In this document: in pieces, positions 27,645 through 38,809 of the stretch | Position numbering within the stretch: the first letter of the stretch is position 1 | How the letters are laid out: each line of letters starts with the position of its first letter | Assembly: GCA_008694505.1 (NCBI GenBank) | Contig: VZDJ01000301.1 | Location: 4,236,850 to 4,300,849 of the forward strand | Source: Cyanoderma ruficeps | Taxonomy: Eukaryota > Chordata > Aves > Passeriformes > Timaliidae | Length of the DNA: 64,000 bases | Direction: 5' to 3' | Program-made: the position numbers and the translations under genes | The notes under the pieces: generated by a model | Told to the model about the DNA's origin: nothing | Databases searched by the model: none | The model's input: the letters and a program-made list of their open reading frames with translations, nothing else

Positions 27645-28440
27645 ATACAGCGCACCAAACGCTATCGTCGCCGCGATAGGCGCCCTGCCAGCCCGCGGAG
27701 CGACGATGCTCGCCCTTAGCGTGCTGACAACGGGCATGGCCGGAGCGCCTTGGGAGCAGCGGGCAGCGCTCGGGAGACGTCGGAAACTTATTAAGAGGAG
27801 GGAGATGGCCAAGGATAAGGTCTTTTCTCTCGAGGAAGAAAACACTGTGAGAGAGGCGGGGGCCGCTGCCCCGCCCGCTTTCCACAGGTCCCCGCAGCCC
27901 CCGGCGAGGCTCCGCTGCCGCTCCCGGGGGCTCCGGCCGGGGCGCCCGGGGCAGCCGAGTCCCCTCGGCCGGCGGGAGCGCGGCCGCGCTGCCAGGCGGG
28001 CAGTTTTGAAGAGTCGATCTTCATAATACAAATCCCCCGGCTTCGCCTCCCCGCCAGCGGCGCGAGCCAGCTTTTTAATTGAATCCCGGGGATTTGGCCG
28101 CAGCCGAGAGCCCCGGTTCGGGCCCCAGCGCCGTGGGTCCCCCCTCCCCAGAGCGGGACCGGCTCTCCAGGGCTGATCTCTCGCCTCTAAACCGAGGGGA
28201 GGGGGAGCTCGGCCGGCCTGGGGGAGCCCCCCGGCCCGGGCCCCCGGGAGGCAGAGCGCGGGCTGGCTGCACCCCGGGGCTGGGGGCGGCGGGGGGGCCG
28301 GGGGCAGCTGGCGGGGCCGCGGCCGCTCCTGGCTGCTCCCGCCTCTCGCCCGGGCAGCGCTTTAGGGGGGGCTCAGGCCGGATCCTGCCCATTCTATACG
28401 TTAATGCTCTTTTCTCTCCGGCTGCAGGGAAGCAGGCCAG
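27645..28440. other. CpG island
   Basis: About 800 bp of very CpG-rich sequence, beginning near GCTATCGTCGCCGCGATAGG and including a dense G/C-rich run to 28370. It is the first strong island of the right-hand domain. No conserved exon is recognised. Confidence 0.8.
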
Positions 28441-28600
28441 CGGATAATTACCCCTCACTGCAATCCGCAGAGCTGGCCTAATCCGAAAGCTCAAGTGCCC
28501 GTAAGTAAAACTTCAGGAAAAGTTATTGAAACTGACAAATACAGGGTGACAAATAATCAATAAAAGCCCAGTCCCACATCCTTTATTGTTTCCAGGCACT
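28440..28600. promoter_or_regulatory. Short block with OTX-type sites between CpG islands
   Basis: GGATAATTA (28442-28450) and TAATCC (28479-28484) are bicoid/OTX-type sites 30 bp apart in opposite orientation. The block is wedged between two CpG-rich islands. Regulatory use is inferred. Confidence 0.3.
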
Positions 28601-28604
28601 AACA

Positions 28605-28935
28605 GCAAGTAATGAAACCTCGGCGAGGACGGCGGAGGGAGGGGCGGGGACCGGGCGCTGGCCTGGCTCCTGGAAACCCCCCACTAGAAAAAGCCCAGGG
28701 AAGAACCCGGCAGCACAAGGGGGACGATCCCGTCCCCACGGGAGAGAGGAAAATGTCACCCTCCCAGCACCCCGTCTTCCCCAAGCCCTCCCTGCCGCCC
28801 GGTGGCGGGGCCGGGACGCTCCGGATGGGCGAGCCCGGGAAGCTCCTGCCCCGCCGGGAACTTCTGCCCGACCCCGCGGGCAGGGACGCCCCGGAGCCCG
28901 GTGCCACCCGGCAGCCTCGGGCCACGCACCTATTT
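28605..28935. other. CpG island
   Basis: A CpG-rich 330-bp segment separated from the previous island by the short AT-rich block with OTX-type sites. Confidence 0.7.
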
Positions 28936-29344
28936 CACGCACCCGCACAAAAAAATTCAGGCGCTGTAATCTGCGTTCTGAACTGTGTAACATCCCTGAA
29001 CACCCAACGCGCTCCTGCTCATTAGCATGTCGGCCCTGCATTTTCCACGCCGCAGTTTCTAAAGTTTCAGCGAAGGACGCCGGGCAAGATAAATCCGTGC
29101 TGTCGTTTCTCTCCCTTTCTGTCTCTCCAAATTAAGTTTTGATCTATCAGTTTAAACACTGGCCAGAAAGTTGATTCACTTTCTGTTAGGATTTCGGGTT
29201 AAACCGGGGGCTCCTCCAGTGTCTTTAAGCTTTTGAGCTGTGTAAATGAACTGCAGTGTCACATAATCGATGGGGAAAACTCAGCTGTCACAGATACGAA
29301 AGCAGCCTCCTGCCACAGCAATAACGTGATTTGGCATTTCAAAG

Positions 29345-30170
29345 TTTGGAAACGTGCTGTCTGCGCGTCCGGGGCTCGGGGAGGAAGAGGGACGGGGGCG
29401 ACGCTCCGGGGCGGGTGGGGGGACAGTCCCAGCCATGGTGGCCCCCAGCCTCGGCAGCCCCGAGTGCCGGCGCCCCGCACCGCGGCACCCGCTGCCGCTC
29501 CACTGCCGCTCCCTCCCTTCCCGACACACGCTGCGAAAGTTGTTTCCCAACTTTAGCGTTAGGGGAGGGTTGACCCAGAACAAATCTCAGTGTCTCGGTG
29601 GCCTTTCCAAAGCGGCCGTGCCCCCCCGCCCCGAGCCTGCGGGACGTGCCCATCTGGAGCACGCACCGTGAGAGCAACTGTGCCGCGTACAGCCACAGCG
29701 GCCATCAGTCACTAAAAGCCACACGCTTCAGTGGACCGGGGATAAAACGAAGTCCTGGTGACGCCTGGTTAAACCACTGACCCTCTTGCGAGGGCTGGAG
29801 AAGGGGGGAGGCGGCCCCCTCCCCACAAAGCCGGCTTTGGGGGGCTTGGCGCGGGGCGACCCCCGCAGAGGCCGTGCCCCTCTCCCGGAGCTGGCGGCGC
29901 TGCCCAAAAGGGGACTCAGCGCCGCCGGTTCGGGGTGCCCCAGGGGGGACGAGGGACAGGGAGGGGCCCGGCCATGCCCCTGGGTGGCAGCGGCAGCTCC
30001 CGTGGGCGCGGGGTTCCCACCGAAATGGTTATTTTCACATCGGCTTGGGTGGAAACACCAACCCGTGGGCAGGGTGTGCTCTAAGCCGCGGAGTAAACTC
30101 TGCCCTCGGCCCCCTGTCCCTACTGCACACCCCGATTTTACCCGCACACATGCGCAGGAAAACGACCCGC
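29345..30170. other. CpG-rich double island
   Basis: Two CpG-rich segments (about 29350-29680 and 29780-30170) with a short gap between. A YY1-like GCGGCCATCA lies at about 29697-29706, between them. Confidence 0.65.
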
Positions 30171-30229
30171 AGAGCATGTTCAAATGCTCTCTGGAAGGGG
30201 AAGGCTTTCGTTTCAAATTAGGAAGCTCT

Positions 30230-30850
30230 CCCAGATGAACGATAAACTCCGCTTTTGTCAGGCTATGGTGCTTGATCATATCTTTGTGGTTTTGTCCTCA
30301 CCAAAAAGGGCCCCGGAGGCTCAATCAAGAAACGGGATTTCAGATAGTTTGATTTGACATAGGGAAACTTTGCATTTGTAGTATTATAAGACTCTAAAGG
30401 GAAAAAACGAGCCCTCTGTAGCTGAGACAAGAAGCGTGGCTAAATGCCACTACGTTTCAATCCCCAATTGGATATAATTTAAGTCTTCCCTGGTTTACAG
30501 TAATATACTCTCCAACCTTGAGGCTATCCAAAAGGGGGGATTTAATGAGGCCGAGTTTATACACTTATATAATTTAGGGGTTTCGCTGTAGCTGTAAAAT
30601 GACAATTGGTACATGTGTAGTGCAAAAGAGCTGAAATCCCATCCAGAGACCAAGTTGGTTATTTCTGAAGGAGCTGTCATTTCCAGCAGGGGGGCACAAT
30701 GAGAAGGCCAGGAGCAATGGAGCTCTGATCTCCACCAAGGAGAGATAACCACCTGATTAAAATGGGGCTCTTGTTCCCTCGTTACTCGATCGTCGTGTGA
30801 ACTTACCTTATTTACAATTATAGGCAATGAGTGAGTCGCCCAGATTGTAA
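30230..30850. promoter_or_regulatory. Candidate conserved block
   Basis: A repeat-poor block with ATCTTTGTGG (TCF/LEF or SOX type, near 30279) and AGATAACCACC followed by TGATTAAAAT (about 30743-30763), which suits GATA, RUNX and homeodomain factors. It lies about 19 kb downstream of SOX2. A role is inferred. Confidence 0.3.
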
Positions 30851-30929
30851 TGCACCTATAGCTTTGGGTTTGCTCCTGCCTTTGTTATCAAGACCATGTC
30901 TTGGACAGATTTCTGGACCACTCATAGCG

Positions 30930-31110
30930 TGTGAGCACAGAAACGCTCCCGAGGAGGGAGGGGATGTGCAGGTTCCGAGCCCGGCGGTGCGAGCGCAGCG
31001 CCTTCACCCTCCCGCCCGCCCCCGCCGGGAACCCAGCGGGATGCCGGGCCCAGCAGAACCAGCCTGGGGAAATCAGGGTGTTTACAGCACGCAGGCACGT
31101 GTGAACACCG
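30930..31110. other. Small CpG-rich patch
   Basis: A GC-rich segment with clustered CpGs. No promoter motif is identified. Confidence 0.5.
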
Positions 31111-31259
31111 CCAGAACGCCAAGGGACTCGGCACTAGGCGAAGGACCATTCTGTACTGCACATCTGTTCGTTCTCCAGGTGAACCCAGGCAGGGCGGCTG
31201 TGGGAGGACGCTCCCTTCTGGGGTCACTCTGGAGCCCAGGTGTGCACCAATGCCATCAG

Positions 31260-31540
31260 ACAATGATGCAGCTCTACGCTGAAATTTAACTCACTTTGTT
31301 CTCCGTTTTAATATTAAATGGTGCCGTGTTTGCCAGATTATTATCCCACTATTGCTTGTGCATTTGTCTCTTATGTCTAGTGCCTGTCATTACACAAAGC
31401 GTTTTGAAGAGCTAATTTCAAAAGACAGAAAGTCTACACTTACTATAAAAGTCATTAAATTAGCATGACAAGCATAAAGTTCCTAGGTTATAATTTGGTT
31501 ATAGATCTGAAATCTTCCCTGCTTTCTCTCTCCGGTTGAA
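31260..31540. promoter_or_regulatory. Candidate conserved block with octamer-variant site
   Basis: This AT-rich block contains ATTAGCAT (31459-31466) within AAATTAGCATGACAAG, and CATTACACAAAG near 31389. Texture suggests a conserved element. Function is unknown. Confidence 0.3.
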
Positions 31541-31934
31541 GGATGAAGGCTGAAGCGAGGCACCGACTCGAAGTTAGGACAATTGAGCTGTTTGGTGGAG
31601 AAACAGGGAAGAGATGTGGGCTCCAACACGAGCTTTTTGGCGGAGCAGTGGGTGACAAGAAAGAGTTCTGATTTTGTCTCTCGTCTCCCAGCAGCCAGAG
31701 AAAGGTGTGATCAGATGGTCTGCTACTACAACAGGTGGGAGAAAAAAAAAAAGAAGAAGAAAAAAAGTCGATGCTTTTCTCGTCGATTAAAACGTTGCTG
31801 GAATAGCAGGACGCGTGCCTTTTATATCCCGCTAAATGCTAAGATGGGAAGATGTGTTATAAAAGCAGCCATTGGCTGTTTCCCCTAAGGCTGCAACATC
31901 CCCTTCATTTTAATCGCTTCTTCGTTTCGGAAGA

Positions 31935-32125
31935 AAGCTGTGGAGAGGAGGGGGAGCGCTCCTTCCCCCGGCTCCCCGAGCATCTGCGGTGACGGGGGAC
32001 TGCAGGAAGCCCCGGCGGTGCCAGGACCGGCAGCGTGGGAGCGCCCGCTCTGCCCGGCCGGGCATCCTCTCCCTGGCACGTTGCATTTCGACAACGAGAA
32101 AATTAGAGAAGGGACGGGGCGTTCA
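31935..32125. other. Small CpG-rich patch
   Basis: About 190 bp of CpG-bearing sequence flanked by AT-rich blocks. Confidence 0.5.
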
Positions 32126-32399
32126 AACGCGGTGCTCACAGAAGAGGCTGCCCTAGCAGTTATTTAGTCTAAAAATCTGCTGTCAACTTTTTTTTTTTTT
32201 TTCCCCGCCAGGATCAGCGAGGTGCGTTTCTTTGCGCCGATTCGTTTGCTTTTAACCAGGCATGCTGCGAATTGTGGAAGCTTTCCATTTACCTTTTCTT
32301 CTTTAAGCGTTTTAATTATCATCACTGACCTGTTGGGCATACCTACAGTATCAATGTCCCTTTTACATCGCTGCCTTCCCTTTCTCTGCATGTTTCTGC

Positions 32400-33250
32400 T
32401 ATTTAACACTTGCTACCTTTGCCATTAGAGTCCTAGAGTGACCTCCATGGGTATCTTTGAAAGAAAGACCCTCTGCATTCCAGCACTGCCTCCTTACCCA
32501 AGTAATAGCAAAGGGACCATTCAGACACATGGACCACACTGAAGCATTAATTAGGCTGATGAAATCCATAGAAATGTATGGATTCAGCATAATCGAGTTT
32601 CTTCTGCTGACTATAGTTAAGGAATACGTGAGCAGCTGGGAGAATAGAAAGTACTGTTAGGGTGAAGTCATGCATGTAATTGAGTATATTTAACATAACC
32701 ATTTTAATGATCGGTGATTAAAAGTGCATCTACTTAAATTGTATACCTCTGCAATTTGTCCATATCAACTTTAGAGCACACACAAAGAAAAGGTCGTCAT
32801 ATAAATTTATAAACAAGATCCCTTCCTGGCTACACATGACTCGAGCCGGAATGATAACTCAGCAGCAGCGAGGGGGGAAAGGCCTTTTGCGAGAAAATAG
32901 CTACGCCAGTGCGATATTAATTAATCACTGGTTTGGCCCCCTTGCTCTCTTGTGCAGTCACAGTATTAGAAGTGCATAATAAGTGAGTTTTCTTTTCATC
33001 CGTAATTATTTATAACAATCAGATCACTCAGGAAAAAAAAATCCCTGGGTTTCTTTCCCATATTAAAGGAGTATATTTTCCCTCGCTTGACAGTAGTGTG
33101 CGTCCATATGCACATAATCAAATAAAATATTTGGCGCTTTTTTTTTTTTTAAATCCTCAGAAACATTGCCGGAGATCCAGCAAAGAAACAATAAATGATT
33201 AAACTTCTCCTGACGCTAAACTTGCACGCGGAGAGGTTAAGGACTGAAAA
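32400..33250. promoter_or_regulatory. AT-rich candidate conserved block
   Basis: A long AT-rich, repeat-poor block with ATTAATTAATC (near 32917), TGATTAAAAG (near 32715) and several TAATTG-type cores. It lies about 17 kb downstream of the SOX2 start. No gene is recognised. Confidence 0.3.
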
Positions 33251-33659
33251 CACGGACAGTGTTTGGGGGAGCCGTAGTTGATGGGCACGGCCGTGGCATC
33301 CTCGCAGGAGACCCCTGAGGATGGGAAATTAGCAGTCGAAATCTGCTAGTGGGTTCTGGATCCCACAAAGCCCACGCGTTGGGAAGGCTGAGTGTGTCTC
33401 TCTCGCCTATTCAATCTGCCCAGGCTGGTTGCAGCGAATAAATAGAGTCATTGTGGAGCCCATACACAAACCGACCCAACTCCCTCCCCCATCCCTTCTC
33501 GCCCTCCCCCCGTCCCTTTATGCTTAAACGCGCACAAATCCGCAGCCGCCCCGCACTGAGAGGAGCCCAAACTTTCCTTCCCTTTACTGTCCAGCGCCTG
33601 TGGGAAAGGTTGATTCACACGTATGGAATATGTACTCATGTGGCCGAGACGGGGGTTCA

Positions 33660-33995
33660 CGCTGGGTGAGGGCGAACAGGAGCCCGCCGGGAGCGGGACC
33701 CACCGTGGCCCGGCCCCGCCGGGCGGGCGTCCCTGTCCCCGCGGAAGATAACGGTCCAAAGTAGCCAGATGCATTAAACAGCCACAAGAGGGGCCGGGAG
33801 GGATGGGGGGCGGGGGATGGCGGGGACGGGGGGGGGTGGATTCGCTGAAGTTTCTGGTGGAAAACTTAAATGCTGCCGTCTCTCGCTCTCCCAGCCATCG
33901 CTGCAAGGTGAAATCCATTTGGCCTCGTCCCCTCCCAAGCGGCCGCAGCCCGGCGGGGCGGGCGGCAGCCCCGCGCCCGGGGAACTTGCTCTGTG
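33660..33995. other. CpG island
   Basis: A CpG-rich segment in two parts (33660-33750 and 33930-33990) around a G-rich run at 33800-33838 that could form a G-quadruplex. Confidence 0.6.
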
Positions 33996-34979
33996 CGAGA
34001 GAATTTGCAACCTTGAAAGCATATTTTTCTTCCAGCTATGGTGGCACTTAGATGATAATGTAGGCAATGAAACTGGGGAGATTTATATCTTTTGGAAAGT
34101 AGGACGAGCCAGATGGTAATAGCGTCATTAACAAACAAACTTAGGATCTGCAAGTGAAGCTTGAAATTGGGAAAGAGATCTGGAGAACAAAAGGAGCTGC
34201 TGTTGAGGGGGGGGAAAAAAAAAAGAGTCCCTCTTCTGCCGGCCAAATCTAAGAGCACATTCTGGAGGGGCTGCTCCTGCCCAGCACTAGATAATAAACG
34301 ACGGCTTTTTCCTCCCCTGTTGTGACTGAGAAAGGACAGAGAAAACTTTTGCAATAGGCAAATGTGGCATTTATTTATGTGTAACCCTTTGTAGTCTCAA
34401 GTGTCCCAAATGGGCCTTTAATTCAAATCCCTAGTTTGATACGGAGGGATCGCTTCTCCCAAGTTTATTTTAAAGAAACAAAGCGCCGCTTGTGGAAGTT
34501 GAAGGGCCAAAAGTTCAGTAATTATTTTTTTGAATTAATAGTAACGAATAAATATTAAAGGTTAAACGTTATTCGCTGTGAGAGTGGAAACATCTGAGGG
34601 ATTTATTGTGCCTTCGAGTCTTTTTTTTTTTTAATTTATTTTTTGTATTTCCCCCGTCAAAACCCGCTCGCTCTTTGCTAGAAGGCACCAGTACAGCAGG
34701 GGCGAGGGTCCCCGAGCAGGGCCGGGATGGGCTTCTCCCCTGCATCACCCTTCGGATTTGCTCTCCAAATCCTCCCCAGGAGGTTCTCGATGTCCAGGGA
34801 AAAGGCCTTCAGCTCAGATTTACCCAGCTGGGAGGCCATAAACACCGGAGACCCAGCAGCTCCAGGGCTTCAGCGGGAGAGATGGGCTGTGTGCCCCCTA
34901 AATTTTAACCAGTGTGTTCCCAAATGCCACAGAAATGTTTGGAGGTCTTTAGAAGATCCCCGCATTTCCCTTCCAAAGT
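33996..34979. other. AT-rich noncoding stretch
   Basis: No gene is recognised. A T-run lies at 34620-34632. Parts (34330-34600) have candidate-enhancer texture without a clear diagnostic motif. Confidence 0.4.
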
Positions 34980-35430
34980 TGACGGTCATTAGATGATTAA
35001 TGATTTAAAAGATGCCTGTTAACAGCCCCAAGTTGAGAGACATGGACCCATGCTCTAAAGTAAAAACCTAACGTGTTGGGTTTTTTTTTTTCCAATGTGC
35101 TGGAGATCTTTAAAAGCCCCGAGGACTTACCCTTAAGGCATTATTCAAAGAAAAAAAACCCTGAGACTGGCGGTTCGTCACAGGCAATTGTAAAGGGTTT
35201 CAAAGGACCGATCAAACGAGTTGGAGAGTAATCTACATTAAAGTCCGGATGGCAGTGTTACAACATGCACCTGCAGGGTATTTGCTATCCGTGCCCCTTA
35301 CAGAGCTACAAATCACCATTAAAGAAAGCTGCTTAAGCTTCCTCCGCGCTTCTAGAAAGACTTACTCGGGCTCCTTCACTTTGATATTTATACATCTTGT
35401 TATTGATAAGTGTGGGGCTGTTCAGCTCTC
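34980..35430. promoter_or_regulatory. Candidate downstream enhancer with TCF/LEF sites (N-1-like position)
   Basis: About 14.5 kb downstream of the SOX2 start site, this AT-rich block carries TTCAAAG at 35144-35150, TTCAAAGG at 35199-35206 and a related GATCAAAC at 35210-35217. The chicken N-1 enhancer, which responds to Wnt and FGF through LEF1 sites, is in my recollection at a similar downstream distance. The match is by distance and motif type only, so the label is tentative. Confidence 0.35.
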
Positions 35431-36025
35431 CCTTCCCCCTCCCGGACCGTCCCCGGGCACTTTGGCACCGGCCCCTCCCTGCCCCCACCCCTCGCACGGC
35501 TCCGGGCGGGTGTTCGGGCGGCCCGACCCCACGAACGACACGCGTGGCCGTGGGGTTATCCCGCTCTCCCTGCCATGTGCCGGCTCCGGGAAAAGTTTCG
35601 GTTTATTTTATTTCTGTAGTTTCCCCCCAGGCTCTGTCGCCAAGGCGACCGGGGCAGCCCAGGCAGCATCGGCACGCGGGATGTCCCGGCGGATTTTCTC
35701 ACAGTTGCGGGAGGCGCAGACATGGAAATGAGCTCATTGCGGGGGAGTGGCGGCCGCCCGGGCCGCCCCCGGCCCGGCCCGGCCCGCTGGGTCCCGGGGC
35801 TGCGGGACTCGCTCTTCTCTTGAAGATATTTGGGGGAAGTCGCGCAGTTTCATCCCTGGCCGCGCAGAGCCCCGGAGCGGGCGCAATTAACCCTTGGCAC
35901 GCCGCGGGGCCGCTGCTGCCGGTCGGGAGAGCCCTGGCGACCCCCGCGACCCCCTGCGCCCCCTCTGCTCCCGCACTCCCACGGGCAGCGTTCGGTGGGC
36001 TCGGGGGGACCCCCGCCAGGTGATG
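35430..36025. other. CpG island with RFX-like palindrome
   Basis: About 600 bp rich in CpG, including a GGCCC pentamer run near 35770-35785. It contains the palindrome GTCGCCAAGGCGAC (35636-35649), a symmetric X-box-like site. No transcript is assigned. Confidence 0.7.
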
Positions 36026-36264
36026 TCAGCGGGGAAAAGTAAAGTTGTAAGACAAACAAACGAGCCGGGAAAGCTAGATGGGGGAAAAGAAAATCAAGAT
36101 TTTTCGTCCCACTCGAGGAGAAAAAGCTCAAAGGTCAACAGGGATTCATCAGCCGCTTCCCACGGCTGCAGACAGGGCGAGTCGCTCAACTTGGAATTCT
36201 TTTTCGGGTAATTTTAGTGATCGGGTCTGTGTTTTCAGTACTTCCCTCGAGTGGCTTCTTGCAA

Positions 36265-37390
36265 ACGAACAAAAACGCCGCCCGTGGCAGGTGTGAGGCT
36301 GCGGTGCCCCCGGTGCCCCGCGGAGGGCCCGGCTGAGCGGGCGGGATGCCGCGGCCCCGGGCACCCCCGAGGCAGCACCGGGGACCGGCACGGCTGTGAC
36401 CTGGTGGCTCCTGCCGCGGGCAGCCGGGGCAGCACACCGGGAGGGAGCAGAAAGGGGCACGGCCGAGCTGGCGGCACAAGAGGATTCGGCTGGTTTGTCA
36501 AAAAATCAACTAATCAAAAACCCCGCACAAAAGTAAGGGACAATATCCCGAATTCGTCTACCTGCCCCACTTTTTGACACCCCTGGCAGCGATGGGCTGC
36601 GCGGGGGGCTGGCACCCACGGCTCTGCCGCGGCCCCTGGCTCCCCCCAGCCCCCCAAGGGGTTTCCTGGCGCATTGTTGGGGCCGGGGGGAGCTGGGACG
36701 GGGAGGGGGCCCAGCAGCGCTGCCAGCGCCCACCTCAAGAGCTTGCCAGATCAACTCCTCTCCGCGGATTTGTCCTCGGAGGGGAGGAGGGGAGCGGGAC
36801 CCGCCGCCCCGACCGGCCCATCGCAGGCAGGGCGCCTCCAGCGCAAGGGGAAAACCCGCGCAGCGCCCAAAGCGCGGGGCGCTCCGCGGGGCAGCGCGCA
36901 GCGACGGGACCGGGCCGGGAGAGCGGAGGAGCGCTGGGGTCCGCTTCCCCCACCAGAAATCGCACAACTTGTGCCTTGGAGCCCTGGCCCCGCAGGAGGG
37001 AAGGGCTCGCTGCTGCTCTCAGGGTGGAGCGGCGGGGTTTGGGTCAGCGGGGCCGGACAAAGGGGCCGAGGCAGGAGCACCCCAGGACGGAGGGTGGCAC
37101 ATGGCGGGGGCACCGCCCGGGGCCCGGCCCGCGCCCCCCGCGTCTCCCGCCGTATAACGGCGAGCGCAACTTGCGGTCGCCTCTAAAGTGTTGCAAAACA
37201 AACCCCCGGCACGTTCGCAGGGCTGGCGAGAGGGTGGCGAAGCGCAGCGCCGAGAGCCCCCAGCCCCCCGGGCTGCCCCCGCCGGACCGACACCCCCGGC
37301 CCGCGGCTGATGGGGGGGCCCGGGGCGAGCGAGGGGCGAGCGCGCCTTGGCCCAGGCGCTAATTCGGTGTGTACGCTTAAGGCGGCCATC
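36265..37390. other. Large CpG island
   Basis: Over 1.1 kb of dense CpG sequence, the longest island outside the SOX2 promoter region. A YY1-like GCGGCCATCT sits at its right edge (37382-37391). It could be an alternative promoter for a noncoding transcript such as SOX2-OT. No exon could be verified. Confidence 0.75.
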
Positions 37391-37529
37391 TGAGGGCTGG
37401 ATAGCAACCCGGGGAAAGGGGTGTATTCGCCACTGGAAGATTTAGGTTGTTGCTAGGATGTGAGAACAAAAAATCTTCAATAAGTCGGGGAGGGGGGAGG
37501 ACGGGGCGGAGGGGGAGGAAGGGGGGTTA

Positions 37530-38060
37530 CAAGGTTTGTCGCAGGGAAAAGTGCAGACATCTGCTGGAACTTCCATATCTAAGCTGTTCATTTACAGGAG
37601 CCAACTTCTGAAATCTCCACAATTAGATCTGCATTGTTCTTTCTCAACAACACTGGCTAGAAAGAAAAGGTCTTCTCTGTCGGGGCCAATCCAACGAAGC
37701 GTTTGACGTTATTAAATAATAAAGCGATTGTGATTTACATTGTTGTTCAGAAAAAGGGCCAATTATCCACTGTTATGTTGCCATAAAGATCATATTAACT
37801 CGAATTAGTAATCAAACAATATGCTAGCGTTAAAAGTATAGAGAGGACAACGCGACTGGTCTTGTTGCATCCTCACTTTTTTCTTGTAAAACCAGAAGCA
37901 TAAATACACTTGAAAGAGGCGCAGAAACTTCATCCTTAACGGGGGAAAAGCGAAAGAAGTACCAGCGTTTTTGATTAATGGTCCTCTGTGTTGACTGTTT
38001 TCAATTAATTCAAAGCCACCCAAATTTCATATTGATTTTTCTGTTTACAAATTAATTCTT
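37530..38060. promoter_or_regulatory. Candidate enhancer block with SOX sites
   Basis: This block lies about 12 kb downstream of the SOX2 start. It contains CATTGTT (37632-37638) and CATTGTTGTT (37738-37747). The latter equals the SOX half of the delta-crystallin DC5 SOX2/PAX6 element as I remember it. AT-rich homeodomain cores follow (CAATTATCC, AATTAGTAATC). SOX2 autoregulation is plausible but inferred. Confidence 0.4.
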
Positions 38061-38289
38061 CTTTAGAATATCATGGGAACTGTTCCACGGTACTCTGAGA
38101 ACCGGGGCGATTTTTTTTTACGTACAATCTTTTAGGATTTTGATTTTGGGGTGCTTTTTGTTTGTTTTTCATTTTGTTTTGAGTTTGGGATTTTTTTTCC
38201 CCAGAGTAACGTTTTCTAAAGGCGTTTAAGTTCCAAGCAAAGACGAACCTCACCACCACCACCAAAACGCAAACCCAGCCGCATCCCTG

Positions 38290-38460
38290 CACTCCAGCAA
38301 ATTTTCCTCTGCCATAATCAAATAATTATTTTTTATTAAAGCAGTTATTAGGTTTATAACTCATTTGCCACTTAAATTTGTGCAACCAACCAAGGCGATC
38401 TAAATAGGTTTGAGTTGCCCCTTGGGTCCAGGATGTAAGCGGTAAGAAGGAGGATTAATT
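38290..38460. promoter_or_regulatory. Short AT-rich candidate conserved block
   Basis: A dense run of ATTA cores (AATAATTATT, TTATTAAAG, GTTATTAGG) with no simple repeat structure, just left of a CpG-rich island. Conservation and function are inferred. Confidence 0.3.
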
Positions 38461-38645
38461 ATGGGTGTGTGCAGCAGGAGGACACAAAGGCTGTCCGGTG
38501 GCGCGGGGAGCAGCGGCGGGGCGCAGCCCCTTCCCCGGGCGGGGCCGGGCACCCCGATCCCCCGGCAGGGGCCGAACCCCCCGGCCAAACTCCGCTGCGT
38601 GTGTCACTGAGCTGCCACGGGGCCAGCGCTGGGAGCTACAACTTG
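38460..38645. other. Small CpG island
   Basis: A CpG-rich segment of about 185 bp bordered on the left by an AT-rich candidate element. Confidence 0.6.
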
Positions 38646-38739
38646 TTGGCAGTAAATAAGGCGCTGTCAGGTGATGATGCTCCGGCGGGTTTGAAACGTC
38701 CCGAACGAAGTGTAAACGAGACTTATTTTTCATACAGCA

Positions 38740-38800
38740 CTATCGATAGGATATGATACGATATGATGTGATGATATGGTATGGGAGCATCGATCTCTTG
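38740..38800. repeat. GATATGAT-type cryptic repeat with palindrome
   Basis: The palindrome CTATCGATAG (38740-38749) leads into an imperfect GATATGAT/GATGATATG repeat to about 38782. Confidence 0.7.
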
Positions 38801-38809
38801 TCTCCTGTG

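Noticed and set aside
36574..37362. Plus-strand frame of 262 codons in the largest CpG island
   Set aside because: Overlapping frames of similar length exist in other phases and on the other strand, and no protein family is recognisable.
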